A stretch of 21,176 nucleotides of DNA from Aquirufa sp. (GTDB lineage: Bacteria > Bacteroidota > Bacteroidia > Cytophagales > Spirosomataceae): contig JAURHT010000020.1 of the NCBI GenBank assembly GCA_030833145.1, positions 1 to 21,176 of the forward strand, given 5' to 3'. Both the position numbers and the translations under genes were made by a program. Each line of letters begins with the position of its first letter. Position 1 is the stretch's first letter. Below the pieces are notes generated by a model. The model made no database searches. It worked only from the letters and a program-made list of their open reading frames with translations, and was not told the origin of the DNA. Shown here piece by piece: positions 8,572-16,346 of this stretch.

Positions 8572-11400
8572 ATGAAGAAAATTATTCTATCGGGTTTGCT
8601 GCTTTGTCTTTTGCAACCTGCAATAGCACAACCTAAACCCACTCCATCAACACAAAAGGCATCCGCTAGCCTTCCCATACCTGAAAAGGTAACTGAAGCG
8701 GAGGGAATTACGGAATATAAATTAGCTAATGGCCTAAAAGTATTATTATTCCCAGACCCATCGAAGCAAACCATTACCGTTAACATCACCTATTTAGTAG
8801 GTTCTCGCCACGAAGGATATGGTGAAACGGGAATGTCCCACCTATTAGAACATATGGTGTTCAAGGGTACAAAAGAAAAACACAAAGAAGTAGCGAAAGA
8901 AATCTCAGATCACGGCGCTCAATTCAACGGAACCACTTGGTTAGACCGCACAAACTACTTCGAAACATTCGCTTCAACAGATGAAAATCTAGATTGGGCT
9001 TTAGATATGGAGGCTGATCGTATGATCAACTCACGTATTTCGAAGAGCGAATTAGAAACCGAAATGACGGTTGTTCGTAACGAATTTGAACGTGGCGAAA
9101 ACGATCCAGGTAGTGTCCTAATGGAACGTATCGTTTCTACGGCTTTCTTATGGCATAATTATGGTAACTCCACTATCGGTGCTCGTTCTGACATCGAAAA
9201 AGTGCCTATCGAAAACCTACAAGCTTATTACCGTAAATACTACCAGCCAGATAACGCGGTTTTATTAGTGGCAGGTAAGTTTGACCCGATGAAAACATTA
9301 AAGTTAGTCAACGAGAAATTCGGTATTATTCCTCGCCCTGAGCGTGTTTTAACGCCTACTTTCACGGCTGAACCTACACAAGATGGAGAAAGAGAAGTGT
9401 CTCTTCGCCGCGTAGGTGATGTGCAAGTAGTAGGTATGGCCTACCACATTCCTTCTGGTTTACATCCTGATTATGTGGCCGTAGATGTGATGGCTGACTT
9501 ATTGACAGATGCACCTTCAGGTCGTTTATACAAGGCGTTAATTGATACAAAGAAAGCGAGTAGCCAGTTTGGGTTCTCTTTCCAATTAAAAGAGCCGGGA
9601 TTGATTTATTTCGGCGCGGAAGTTTTAAAAGAGAAATCAGTGGATTCTGTTCGTCAGATTATGTTTAATACCATTGAGAATTTTGCCAAAACTCCTCCTA
9701 CTAAAGAAGAGGTAGATCGTATTAAGACCAAAGGCATTAAGAACATCGAATTGTTATTAAACAATGCACAACGTGTGGGTGTAGGTCTTTCAGAATACAT
9801 CGCACAAGGCGATTGGCGTTTATTATTCCATACCCGTAATCAACTAGAGAAAATAACTCCAGAGGATATTCAGCGTGTAGCAGCGGCTTACTTCAAATCT
9901 TCGAACAGAACATCTGGAACTTTCTATCCTACAGAGAAACCAGTTCGTGCTGAGATTCCTGAAGCGAAAGATGTAGCTACGATTTTAAAAGACTTCAAGC
10001 CTAAGGCAGCAGTAAGCCAAGGAGAAGCTTTTGATCCATCACCGGCAAACATTGATTCACGTACGAAAACGGAGAAAATCGGTGGAGTTCAATTAGCGCT
10101 TTTATCAAAGAAGACAAGAGGTAATTCAGTTTATGCTCGTATGACCTTACGTTTTGGTGATGAAAAATCATTAATGGGAACAGTTACAGCGGCTGACTTA
10201 GCAGCTGATATGTTAACAAAAGGTACAGCAAAACACACGCGTCAACAATTCCAAGATGAATTGGACAAGTTAAAAGCGCGTGTAAGTATTTCTGGGGGCG
10301 CTACTCAAGCTAACGTTTCTATCGAGACAACGCGCGAGAATTTAATCCCAGCTATGAAATTAGTGGCTGAAGCCTTAAAGCAACCTGTTTTCCCAGCAGC
10401 TGAATTTGAAAAATTAAAGCAAGAGAATTTAACCGCTATTGAAGGCCAAAAAAGTGAGCCACAAGCGAAAGGTTCTGAAGCTTTAGGTCAATTAAGAGCT
10501 GGACATTATGACAAAAAAGACGTTCGTTACCAACCGACTATGGCAGAACAAATCGCTAATTACGGCGCGGTAAAACTAGAAGAGTCTGTTAATTTCTACA
10601 AGAACTTCTATGGCGCATCTAATGCAACATTCTCTGCGGTAGGTGATTTTGATGAGAAAGAATTGAAAGATTTAATCACAGCTGAATTTGCGAACTGGAA
10701 GTCTCCTAAGCCTTACAAACGTGTGGCAGAGGTATTTAAAGAAACAGGTGGCAAAGCGATCTCTATCGAAACACCGGATAAAGCAAATGCCTTCTTCTTA
10801 GCCTACCAGCCATTGAAAATCTCTGATAGCGATCCTAACTATGCTGCATTAGAGTTATCAAACTATATGTTAGGTGGTGGTAGTGGCTTAAGCTCACGTT
10901 TAATGAACCGTATTCGCCAGAAAGATGGTTTATCTTATGGTGTAGGTTCTCAATTCGTTGCGAGTCCTTTAGATCAAAGCGGTGCATTTATCGGCTATGC
11001 CATCTACGCTCCAGAGAATTTAGCGAAGCTTGAGTCTGCGTTCAAAGAAGAAATCGAAAAAGTATTGAAAGAAGGTTTCACTCAAAAAGAAATCGATGAA
11101 GCGAAGAAATCTTGGTTACAATCACGCCAAGTAACTCGTTCTCAAGACAATGCATTAGTAGGAAGCTTGAACAGCAACTTGTTCTTAGGCCGTAACATGA
11201 AATGGTCTGAAGAATTAGAGAACAAAGTGAAGAGCTTAACCCCTGCTCAGATTCAAGAGGCTACTCAGAAATCAATCGACTTGTTGAAGATGTCCTTCAT
11301 CAAAGCAGGTGATTATGAAGGTGCCGCTAAGAAAATGGCTGAGAAAGCTAAAAATAGTACTTCAGAATCAGGAGCGATGGGCGGTGCGCCTAAGCAATAA
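8572..11400 (+). CDS. M16-family zinc peptidase, exported, two-domain
   Basis: Insulinase/pitrilysin-type metallopeptidase of 942 aa. The N-terminus MKKIILSGLLLCLLQPAIAQ is a signal peptide with a likely cut after residue 20, so the enzyme acts in the periplasm or outside the cell. The inverted zinc motif HLLEH (His90, Glu93, His94) and the downstream Glu171 in VVRNEFERG form the active site of the first M16 half. The second half (about 510-930) lacks HxxEH: the matching place reads TAADLAADML. It does keep the glycine-rich loop and R..Y segment GGGSGLSSRLMNRIRQKDGLSYG (about 773-795, cited as landmarks), as in substrate-binding M16 halves. Codon use is rich in TTA and CGT and more uniform than in neighbouring genes, suggesting good expression. 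The substrate is unknown. A strong terminator follows the stop. Confidence 0.93.
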   Translation: MKKIILSGLLLCLLQPAIAQPKPTPSTQKASASLPIPEKVTEAEGITEYKLANGLKVLLFPDPSKQTITVNITYLVGSRHEGYGETGMSHLLEHMVFKGTKEKHKEVAKEISDHGAQFNGTTWLDRTNYFETFASTDENLDWALDMEADRMINSRISKSELETEMTVVRNEFERGENDPGSVLMERIVSTAFLWHNYGNSTIGARSDIEKVPIENLQAYYRKYYQPDNAVLLVAGKFDPMKTLKLVNEKFGIIPRPERVLTPTFTAEPTQDGEREVSLRRVGDVQVVGMAYHIPSGLHPDYVAVDVMADLLTDAPSGRLYKALIDTKKASSQFGFSFQLKEPGLIYFGAEVLKEKSVDSVRQIMFNTIENFAKTPPTKEEVDRIKTKGIKNIELLLNNAQRVGVGLSEYIAQGDWRLLFHTRNQLEKITPEDIQRVAAAYFKSSNRTSGTFYPTEKPVRAEIPEAKDVATILKDFKPKAAVSQGEAFDPSPANIDSRTKTEKIGGVQLALLSKKTRGNSVYARMTLRFGDEKSLMGTVTAADLAADMLTKGTAKHTRQQFQDELDKLKARVSISGGATQANVSIETTRENLIPAMKLVAEALKQPVFPAAEFEKLKQENLTAIEGQKSEPQAKGSEALGQLRAGHYDKKDVRYQPTMAEQIANYGAVKLEESVNFYKNFYGASNATFSAVGDFDEKELKDLITAEFANWKSPKPYKRVAEVFKETGGKAISIETPDKANAFFLAYQPLKISDSDPNYAALELSNYMLGGGSGLSSRLMNRIRQKDGLSYGVGSQFVASPLDQSGAFIGYAIYAPENLAKLESAFKEEIEKVLKEGFTQKEIDEAKKSWLQSRQVTRSQDNALVGSLNSNLFLGRNMKWSEELENKVKSLTPAQIQEATQKSIDLLKMSFIKAGDYEGAAKKMAEKAKNSTSESGAMGGAPKQ

Positions 11401-11418
11401 TCCTCGCTGAAAGGACAT

Positions 11419-11455
11419 AAAAAAAGGGAGCTCCTGATGGAAGCTCCCTTTTTTT
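11419..11455. terminator. Bidirectional intrinsic terminator between the M16 and brxA-like genes
   Basis: A perfect inverted repeat, GGGAGCT / AGCTCCC, with a 9-nt loop is flanked by seven A on the left and seven T on the right. Read from either strand it is a GC-rich stem followed by a T run. It can therefore end both the plus-strand peptidase transcript and the minus-strand suf-brxA transcript. Confidence 0.92.
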
Positions 11456-11468
11456 CATTGTATTGATA

Positions 11469-11882
11469 TTAACAAAACTCTTCGAATACGCCTTCTAAGT
11501 GTCCTGCAATCATATCAGCCGAACGACCTTCAATGTGGTGACGCTCTACGAAATGAACTAACTCGCCATCTTTGAATAAAGCAATGGATGGAGAAGATGG
11601 TGGGTAAGGTAAGGTATACTCACGTGCTTTTTGAACCGCTTCTGGATCTACACCAGCGAAAACCGTCACTAATTGATTAGGCTTCTTAGCTGATGAAGCT
11701 ACCGCGTGTTTTACACCTGGACGAGCTGTAGAAGCTGAACATCCACAAACTGAATTGAAAAATACCAAGGTAGTACCTGGCTTAGCCATTACATCTTCCA
11801 CTTCTGAAGCTAACTTCAATTCTTGGAAACCTCCGGCAACGATATCCATCCGCATAGGATGTACTAAATGTTCTGGATACAT
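11469..11882 (-). CDS. BrxA/BrxB-family bacilliredoxin (YphP/YqiW type)
   Basis: Small thioredoxin-fold protein of 137 aa from the family that removes bacillithiol from modified protein thiols. The diagnostic Cys-Gly-Cys motif is at residues 46-48 in NSVCGCSAS, followed by STARPGVKHA. The N-terminus MYPEHLVHPMRMDIVAGGF is also characteristic. It is the last gene of the suf operon, 33 bp after the DUF59 gene, with no clear promoter in that gap. Its position suggests a role in protecting or recycling thiols during Fe-S or sulfur transfer, which is an inference. Whether this organism makes bacillithiol cannot be seen here, since no bsh gene is in the window. Confidence 0.9.
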   Translation of the reverse strand: MYPEHLVHPMRMDIVAGGFQELKLASEVEDVMAKPGTTLVFFNSVCGCSASTARPGVKHAVASSAKKPNQLVTVFAGVDPEAVQKAREYTLPYPPSSPSIALFKDGELVHFVERHHIEGRSADMIAGHLEGVFEEFC

Positions 11883-11915
11883 ATATTTTTATATTAGATT
11901 TTAAATGAAACGCAA

Positions 11916-12245
11916 TTACATAAAACCAAGTTCCAATTTGGCCACTTCAGACATCATATCCTGCTCATAAGGAGGATCAAATGTTAATTCTACGGAGACT
12001 TCTGCAATCCCTTCAATCTCTCTAACCGCTTTCTCAATATCCACCGGAATACTTTCCGCAGATGGGCAAGAGGGCGAAGTTAGAGTCATCAAGATATACA
12101 CGTTATTGACCGGAAAAATCTTGATTTCATAGATTAATCCGAGTTCGTACACATCAACTGGAATTTCTGGATCATAAACGGTTTTAATCGCCTTAACCAC
12201 TTTTTCCTTTAATTCTACCTCATTCATTTGACTTGAATTTTCCAT
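11916..12245 (-). CDS. SufT-like MIP18/DUF59 family Fe-S assembly protein
   Basis: Metal-sulfur cluster biosynthesis protein of the DUF59 (MIP18/PaaD) family, thought to help Fe-S maturation or delivery. Starting at the ATG at 12245 gives 109 aa. Family landmarks are DPEIPVDVYELGLIYEI (25-41) and the conserved Cys60 in LTSPSCPSAESIP. The open frame extends upstream to 12278, but that would overlap sufE by 20 bp and add the unconserved residues MRLPSLKRLFR, so I prefer 12245, which leaves a 13-bp gap. A further in-frame ATG at 12227 (MNEVE) is also possible. Its place after sufE is common for SUF operons in Bacteroidota. Confidence 0.88.
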   Translation of the reverse strand: MENSSQMNEVELKEKVVKAIKTVYDPEIPVDVYELGLIYEIKIFPVNNVYILMTLTSPSCPSAESIPVDIEKAVREIEGIAEVSVELTFDPPYEQDMMSEVAKLELGFM

Positions 12246-12258
12246 TCTAAATAATCGC

Positions 12259-12675
12259 TTAAGAGAAGGCAAGCGCATAATGTTGCATTTGTTTAACCAT
12301 CGAAACTAATCCATTTGATCTGGTTTGGGCCAAATGTTGGCTCATTCCAATTTGCTCGATAAAGTACAAGTCAGCTGCCAAAATCTCTGCCGGCGTGTGA
12401 TTCGATAACACCCGAATCAACATCGAAATCATTCCTTTGACGATAATGGCCTCTGAATCTGCTTGAAAAACGACTAAATCACCTTGCTTTTCGGCGTGTA
12501 ACCAAACACGACTTTGGCAACCCTTAATCACATTTTCCTCCGTTTTAAAGGCATCTGACATAGGCGCTAACTTCTTACCTAGGTCGATCAAATACTCGTA
12601 TTTATCTGCCCAGTCTTCAAAAAGACCGAACTCTTCAATTAATTCCTCTTGTATCTCGTTAATTGGCTGTCCCAT
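12259..12675 (-). CDS. sufE: SufE sulfur acceptor protein
   Basis: Takes persulfide sulfur from the cysteine desulfurase SufS and passes it to the SufB-containing scaffold. The start at 12675 gives 138 aa, the same length as E. coli SufE. The acceptor cysteine is Cys53 in ENVIKGCQSRVWL. The frame remains open to 12765, but the additional N-terminal residues lie wholly inside sufS and do not resemble SufE. The chosen ATG overlaps the sufS stop in the arrangement TAATG, a typical translational coupling. The N-terminal segment INEIQEELIEEFGLFEDW also fits the family. Confidence 0.94.
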   Translation of the reverse strand: MGQPINEIQEELIEEFGLFEDWADKYEYLIDLGKKLAPMSDAFKTEENVIKGCQSRVWLHAEKQGDLVVFQADSEAIIVKGMISMLIRVLSNHTPAEILAADLYFIEQIGMSQHLAQTRSNGLVSMVKQMQHYALAFS

Positions 12676-13901
12676 TATCCTAACATCTGTAAGGTTTTCT
12701 CTAAACAAAGCACAAAGCGATCGATCTCCTCGAACGTATTGTAAAAAGCAAAAGAGGCTCGACACGTTCCCACTAGCTCATAGCGCTGCATCAATGGTTG
12801 CGCGCAGTGATGACCGGTACGAATCGCAATGCCAAATTTATCTAATAAAACCCCTATATCTTGTGGGTGAACTCCATCAATCACAAATGAAATAACGGCA
12901 ATCTTTTCAGGAGCCGTACCCACGATTCGTAGACCTGGAATCGCTTGCAATTTCTCTGTTGCATAGGCTAAAAGCGCCTCTTCTTGTGCGGCTAAGGCTT
13001 CCGAAGGAATAGACTGAACATAGTCCAAAGCTGCCCCAAAAGCAATCACATCCGCAATATTTGGCGTTCCTGCTTCAAATTTATAGGGTAATTCGTTGTA
13101 GGTCGTGCCAGCAAAACTTACCTCTTTAATCATCTCCCCTCCTCCTTGGTAAGGTGGCATCGCCTCTAGTAAATCACGCTTTCCGTATAAAACTCCCACG
13201 CCCGTAGGCCCGAAAAGTTTATGCGCCGAAAACACAAAAAAATCCATATCCAATGCTTGCACATCTACTGATAAATGCGCGACTGATTGTGCCCCATCAA
13301 TTAATACTTTCGCGCCAACAGCGTGCGCTAAAGAAATAATCTCAACAATGGGATTAATCGTCCCAATCGCATTAGAAACGTGATTGACGGCGACTAATTT
13401 GACTTTAGGATTCAATAAAGCTTTATAAGCTTCGATATCTAAAACACCTTCATCGCTGACAGGAATCACCTTAATCTCTGCCCCTTTTTCCTCCGCAATC
13501 ATCTGCCAAGGCACAATGTTCGAGTGGTGCTCCAGGTTAGAAACGATGATTTGATCTTCTTTACCTACGTTTGCACGCCCAAAAGTTTGGGCTACTAAAT
13601 TTATCCCTGCAGTTGTACCTGAGGTAAAAATAATCTGATCTGTAGAGGGAGCATTTAAAAAGGCCGCTAACTTTTTTCTTGTTAACTCATAAGCAGTAGT
13701 CGCGCGTTCCGCCAAGGTGTGAATACCTCGGTGAATATTTGCATTATCGTGCTCATAATAGGCTGATAGGGCGTCAATGACAGCTTTGGGCTTTTGTGTA
13801 GTCGCCGCATTATCAAAATAAATCAAAGGGGCTTTGTTCACCTGCTGATGTAAAACAGGGAAATCCGCTCTAATTTGATCTATATTTAATGTTTCTGCCA
13901 T
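12675..13901 (-). CDS. sufS: SufS cysteine desulfurase
   Basis: PLP-dependent group II cysteine desulfurase that mobilises sulfur from L-cysteine for Fe-S assembly. The 408 aa compare with 406 in E. coli SufS. The cofactor-binding Lys228 lies in FSAHKLFGPTGVG. Other PLP contacts are SNLEHHSN (121-128) and DGAQSVAH (202-209). The persulfide-forming Cys366 is in RTGHHCAQPLM. The gene starts 2 bp after sufD and its stop overlaps the sufE start, so SufS and SufE, which work as a pair, are produced together. Confidence 0.96.
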   Translation of the reverse strand: MAETLNIDQIRADFPVLHQQVNKAPLIYFDNAATTQKPKAVIDALSAYYEHDNANIHRGIHTLAERATTAYELTRKKLAAFLNAPSTDQIIFTSGTTAGINLVAQTFGRANVGKEDQIIVSNLEHHSNIVPWQMIAEEKGAEIKVIPVSDEGVLDIEAYKALLNPKVKLVAVNHVSNAIGTINPIVEIISLAHAVGAKVLIDGAQSVAHLSVDVQALDMDFFVFSAHKLFGPTGVGVLYGKRDLLEAMPPYQGGGEMIKEVSFAGTTYNELPYKFEAGTPNIADVIAFGAALDYVQSIPSEALAAQEEALLAYATEKLQAIPGLRIVGTAPEKIAVISFVIDGVHPQDIGVLLDKFGIAIRTGHHCAQPLMQRYELVGTCRASFAFYNTFEEIDRFVLCLEKTLQMLG

Positions 13902-13903
13902 GA

Positions 13904-15115
13904 TTAAATCGCTAAGGAAGTCTGGATTTTTGAAATAATTTTATCTGTCAAACGCAATTTCGTCTCCTCGTGTGTCACGCGATCAATTACCTCTTGAACA
14001 AAAGCGAGCAACAATAAAGTTCGCGCGTTAGCTAAGGAGATACCTCTTGAACGTAAATAGAATAAAGCCTCTTCGTTCAATTGACCCGTTGTGGTTCCGT
14101 GAGAACATTTCACATCATCCGCCCAAATCTCTAATTGGGGCTTCGTATTCATCGTCGCCCGAGTGGAAGCAAGGACGTTTTTGCAACTTTGGAAAGCATT
14201 CGTCTTCTGCGCGTCTGGACGCACAAAAATCTTACCATTGAACACGCCAGTTGCGTTTCCTAATAATACACCTTTGTATAATTCGTGTGATTCCGAGTTC
14301 GGTTTGCGGTGATCTACGACCGTGTGAGAATCCATTAATTGGTCTTCTCCTGGCACATAAAGCCCATTCAGATTCGAAACTACATTTTCACCATCACTGT
14401 AGAAATGCAGGTTATTCCGTAAATAAGCGGCATTCAGCGAGAAAGTAAATAAATCTACCTGACTATTCGAAAGCTGTGTGATGAAAGTATGATCGATGTG
14501 AGTGGTGTTTGGGGCCAAATCTTGCTCCTTCACATAAGTCAAATTCGCCTTCTCGTTCACATAAATTTCTTGAACAAAATTGGACAAAACCTCCGCTGAA
14601 CCTTCTTTCGTAAATGCACGCTCAATTAAAGTTAAAGACGCATTATCTTCTACATACACAATCAATCGACTTTGAACCGCTGAAGCTTTCGCTGCAGATA
14701 GAATAAAATCATGTGTGATTGCCTGATCAACCGAAACACCTGCTTTTACCCACAAAACCTGTGTATTTACCACAAGCGCAGTGTTTAAATCGTATAAGGA
14801 GTTCTGATCTAAGATAGGTAAACGCTGCTCCCATTTAGCTGCAATCGTTGGATTAGCTGCCATGAAAGTATCGAAAGAAATAAATTCTACTCCGGCAGGC
14901 AAAGCCCCCTTGACGCTAGTGTTCCCGTTTTGGGTCTGTAAACTCGCTGAAAGATTTTCATTTAAAGTTGCAGGAGACCAATCTAGGTCTTTTTCATTCC
15001 ACGATTTCAAGGACGCATACTTCCATTCTTCCCATTTGTTGGTAGGAAATCCTTTGGCCTTAAAACGCTCTAAAGCCTCTTTCTGAGCCGATGACGTTAA
15101 TTCTGTATACAACAT
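13904..15115 (-). CDS. sufD: SufD Fe-S scaffold subunit
   Basis: Beta-helical partner of SufB in the SufBCD scaffold complex. The 403 aa end with the family block: VRPDAQKTNAFQSCKNVLAS (298-317), LEIWADDVKCSHGTTTG (328-344, with His339 in the place expected for the SufB-SufD interface) and the LRSRGIS segment (354-360). The N-terminal WEEWKYASL (28-36) is typical of SufD. I call it SufD rather than SufB because it is shorter and lacks the SufB-type N-terminal region. It lies 1 bp after sufC. Confidence 0.94.
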   Translation of the reverse strand: MLYTELTSSAQKEALERFKAKGFPTNKWEEWKYASLKSWNEKDLDWSPATLNENLSASLQTQNGNTSVKGALPAGVEFISFDTFMAANPTIAAKWEQRLPILDQNSLYDLNTALVVNTQVLWVKAGVSVDQAITHDFILSAAKASAVQSRLIVYVEDNASLTLIERAFTKEGSAEVLSNFVQEIYVNEKANLTYVKEQDLAPNTTHIDHTFITQLSNSQVDLFTFSLNAAYLRNNLHFYSDGENVVSNLNGLYVPGEDQLMDSHTVVDHRKPNSESHELYKGVLLGNATGVFNGKIFVRPDAQKTNAFQSCKNVLASTRATMNTKPQLEIWADDVKCSHGTTTGQLNEEALFYLRSRGISLANARTLLLLAFVQEVIDRVTHEETKLRLTDKIISKIQTSLAI

Positions 15116-15116
15116 C

Positions 15117-15869
15117 TTATTCTCCTAAAGCTGAAATAATCCAATCATATCCACGCTCTTCTAATTCAAGCGCTAATTCTTTTCCACCTGATTTCACAAT
15201 CTTTCCTTTGTACAAAACGTGTACAAAATCAGGAATGATGTAGTCCAAAAGACGTTGGTAGTGAGTTACTACAATCGTCGCATTGTCAGGGGATTTCAAT
15301 TTATTTACTCCTTCTGCCACGATACGCAAGGCATCGATGTCTAAACCGGAGTCTGTTTCATCCAAAATTGCCAACTTAGGTTCTAAAACCGCCATTTGGA
15401 AAATTTCATTTCTTTTCTTCTCTCCACCGGAGAAACCTTCGTTTAAGGCACGAGACAATAAACTTTGGTCAATATTCACATAGCTCATCTTCTCTTTGAA
15501 CATTTTCAAAAATTGAACAGCGTCCAAAGGCTCTTCGCCACGGTATTTACGAATTTCGTTTACCGCTGATTTCATAAAGTTCGTTGTAGAAACCCCTGGA
15601 ATTTCCACTGGGTATTGAAAAGCAAGGAATAAACCCTCTGCTGCACGTTCTTCTGGAGCTAAATCCAGTAAATCTTTTCCAAAAAACTCAACGGATCCTC
15701 CGGTAACTTCGTAGTCTTCACGACCAGCTAATACGGACGCTAAGGTTGATTTACCTGATCCATTGGGTCCCATTATGGCGTGAACCTCACCGGCTTTGAT
15801 TTCTAAATTAATCCCCTTCAAGATTTCCTTCTCCCCTATTCTCGCTTGTAAATTCTTTATTGAAAGCAT
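15117..15869 (-). CDS. sufC: SufC Fe-S assembly ATPase
   Basis: ABC-type ATPase of the SufBCD complex; it is cytosolic, not a transporter subunit. The start at 15869 (MLSIKNLQ) gives 250 aa, close to the 248 of E. coli SufC. An upstream extension of the frame to 15914 would add 15 residues that do not belong to the family and would cover the putative promoter. Walker A is GPNGSGKST (34-42), the Q-loop is FLAFQYP (81-87), the ABC signature FSGGEKKR (146-153), Walker B LAILDE (167-172), and the switch histidine is in VVTHYQRLL (200-208). It is the first gene of the operon seen here; no sufB precedes it. Confidence 0.96.
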   Translation of the reverse strand: MLSIKNLQARIGEKEILKGINLEIKAGEVHAIMGPNGSGKSTLASVLAGREDYEVTGGSVEFFGKDLLDLAPEERAAEGLFLAFQYPVEIPGVSTTNFMKSAVNEIRKYRGEEPLDAVQFLKMFKEKMSYVNIDQSLLSRALNEGFSGGEKKRNEIFQMAVLEPKLAILDETDSGLDIDALRIVAEGVNKLKSPDNATIVVTHYQRLLDYIIPDFVHVLYKGKIVKSGGKELALELEERGYDWIISALGE

Positions 15870-15899
15870 GGTATATGTTTTTAATCTGCAATTGAAACA

Positions 15900-15907
15900 C
15901 AAAATTA
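15900..15907 (-). promoter_or_regulatory. Candidate -7 promoter box for the suf operon
   Basis: TAATTTTG on the minus strand matches TAnnTTTG and stands 30 bp before the sufC ATG. No convincing TTG -33 element is seen at the usual distance; instead there is a T-rich stretch and then the palindrome at 15933-15959. This would suit a promoter that needs an activator, or one under repression. Confidence 0.5.
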
Positions 15908-15932
15908 AGACCAATGGTTTTGAAAAACTAGA

Positions 15933-15959
15933 CTTTATTTAGATTCACTCTAAATAAAG
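15933..15959. promoter_or_regulatory. Perfect 11-bp inverted repeat, candidate shared operator of suf genes
   Basis: The arms CTTTATTTAGA and TCTAAATAAAG are exact reverse complements separated by the 5-nt spacer TTCAC. The repeat sits 25 nt from the outward-facing -7 box of the sufC operon and 23 nt from that of the A-type carrier gene, almost exactly midway. It is not followed by a useful T run for the minus strand and lies before, not after, both genes, so an operator for a dimeric regulator is more likely than a terminator. The identity of the regulator (Fur-, DtxR- or Rrf2-type) is not known. Confidence 0.65.
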
Positions 15960-15982
15960 GTTTTTTTTATCAAAAAAAGGGC

Positions 15983-15990
15983 TACTTTTG
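15983..15990 (+). promoter_or_regulatory. Candidate -7 promoter box for the A-type Fe-S carrier gene
   Basis: TACTTTTG fits the TAnnTTTG consensus and lies 29 bp before the ATG at 16020. The -33 position falls in a run of T, so it is only partly conserved. Confidence 0.5.
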
Positions 15991-16019
15991 TATCAGATTT
16001 TCATCAAAATACGACCACC

Positions 16020-16346
16020 ATGCTTACGATAACGGATTTAGCTGCCAATAGAATCAAAGAATTACGTTCTAAAGAAGGTTTAACGGAGGAATTCAACATC
16101 CGGGTAGCCGTAGAAGGTGGCGGCTGTTCAGGCCTGATGTATAATTTGGATTTTGCTGCTGAAGCTCAACCAAACGATATGATCTTCGAAGACAAAGGTG
16201 TGAAAGTAATGGTAGACAAAAAATCAATCCTTTACCTAGCAGGAACCGAGTTAGACTTCTCTGACGGACTAAATGGCAAAGGTTTTCAATTCAAAAACCC
16301 GAACGCAAGTCGTACATGCGGTTGTGGAGAAAGCTTCTCTATCTAA
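16020..16346 (+). CDS. A-type Fe-S carrier protein (IscA/SufA/ErpA family)
   Basis: A 108-aa HesB-fold protein that carries Fe-S clusters to target apoproteins. The three conserved cysteines are present: Cys36 in VEGGGCSGLMYNL and Cys100 and Cys102 in RTCGCGESFSI. Length fits IscA (107 aa) and ErpA (114 aa). The three subfamilies cannot be told apart reliably from this sequence, so no symbol is given; its position opposite the suf operon favours a SufA-like role. The region between it and sufC is shared regulatory DNA with a perfect palindrome. Its 3' end overlaps the convergent maf gene by 8 bp. Confidence 0.94.
   Translation: MLTITDLAANRIKELRSKEGLTEEFNIRVAVEGGGCSGLMYNLDFAAEAQPNDMIFEDKGVKVMVDKKSILYLAGTELDFSDGLNGKGFQFKNPNASRTCGCGESFSI

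Noticed and set aside
8553..8789. Minus-strand frame of 78 codons over the M16 signal peptide region
   Set aside because: It overlaps the confident peptidase start on the opposite strand and shows no family resemblance.
12676..12765. Extended N-terminus of sufE
   Set aside because: It lies entirely inside sufS in another frame, while the ATG at 12675 gives the standard SufE length.
15870..15914. Extended N-terminus of sufC
   Set aside because: The 15 additional residues (MVLILCFNC...) are not SufC-like and would run over the -7 box at 15900-15907.
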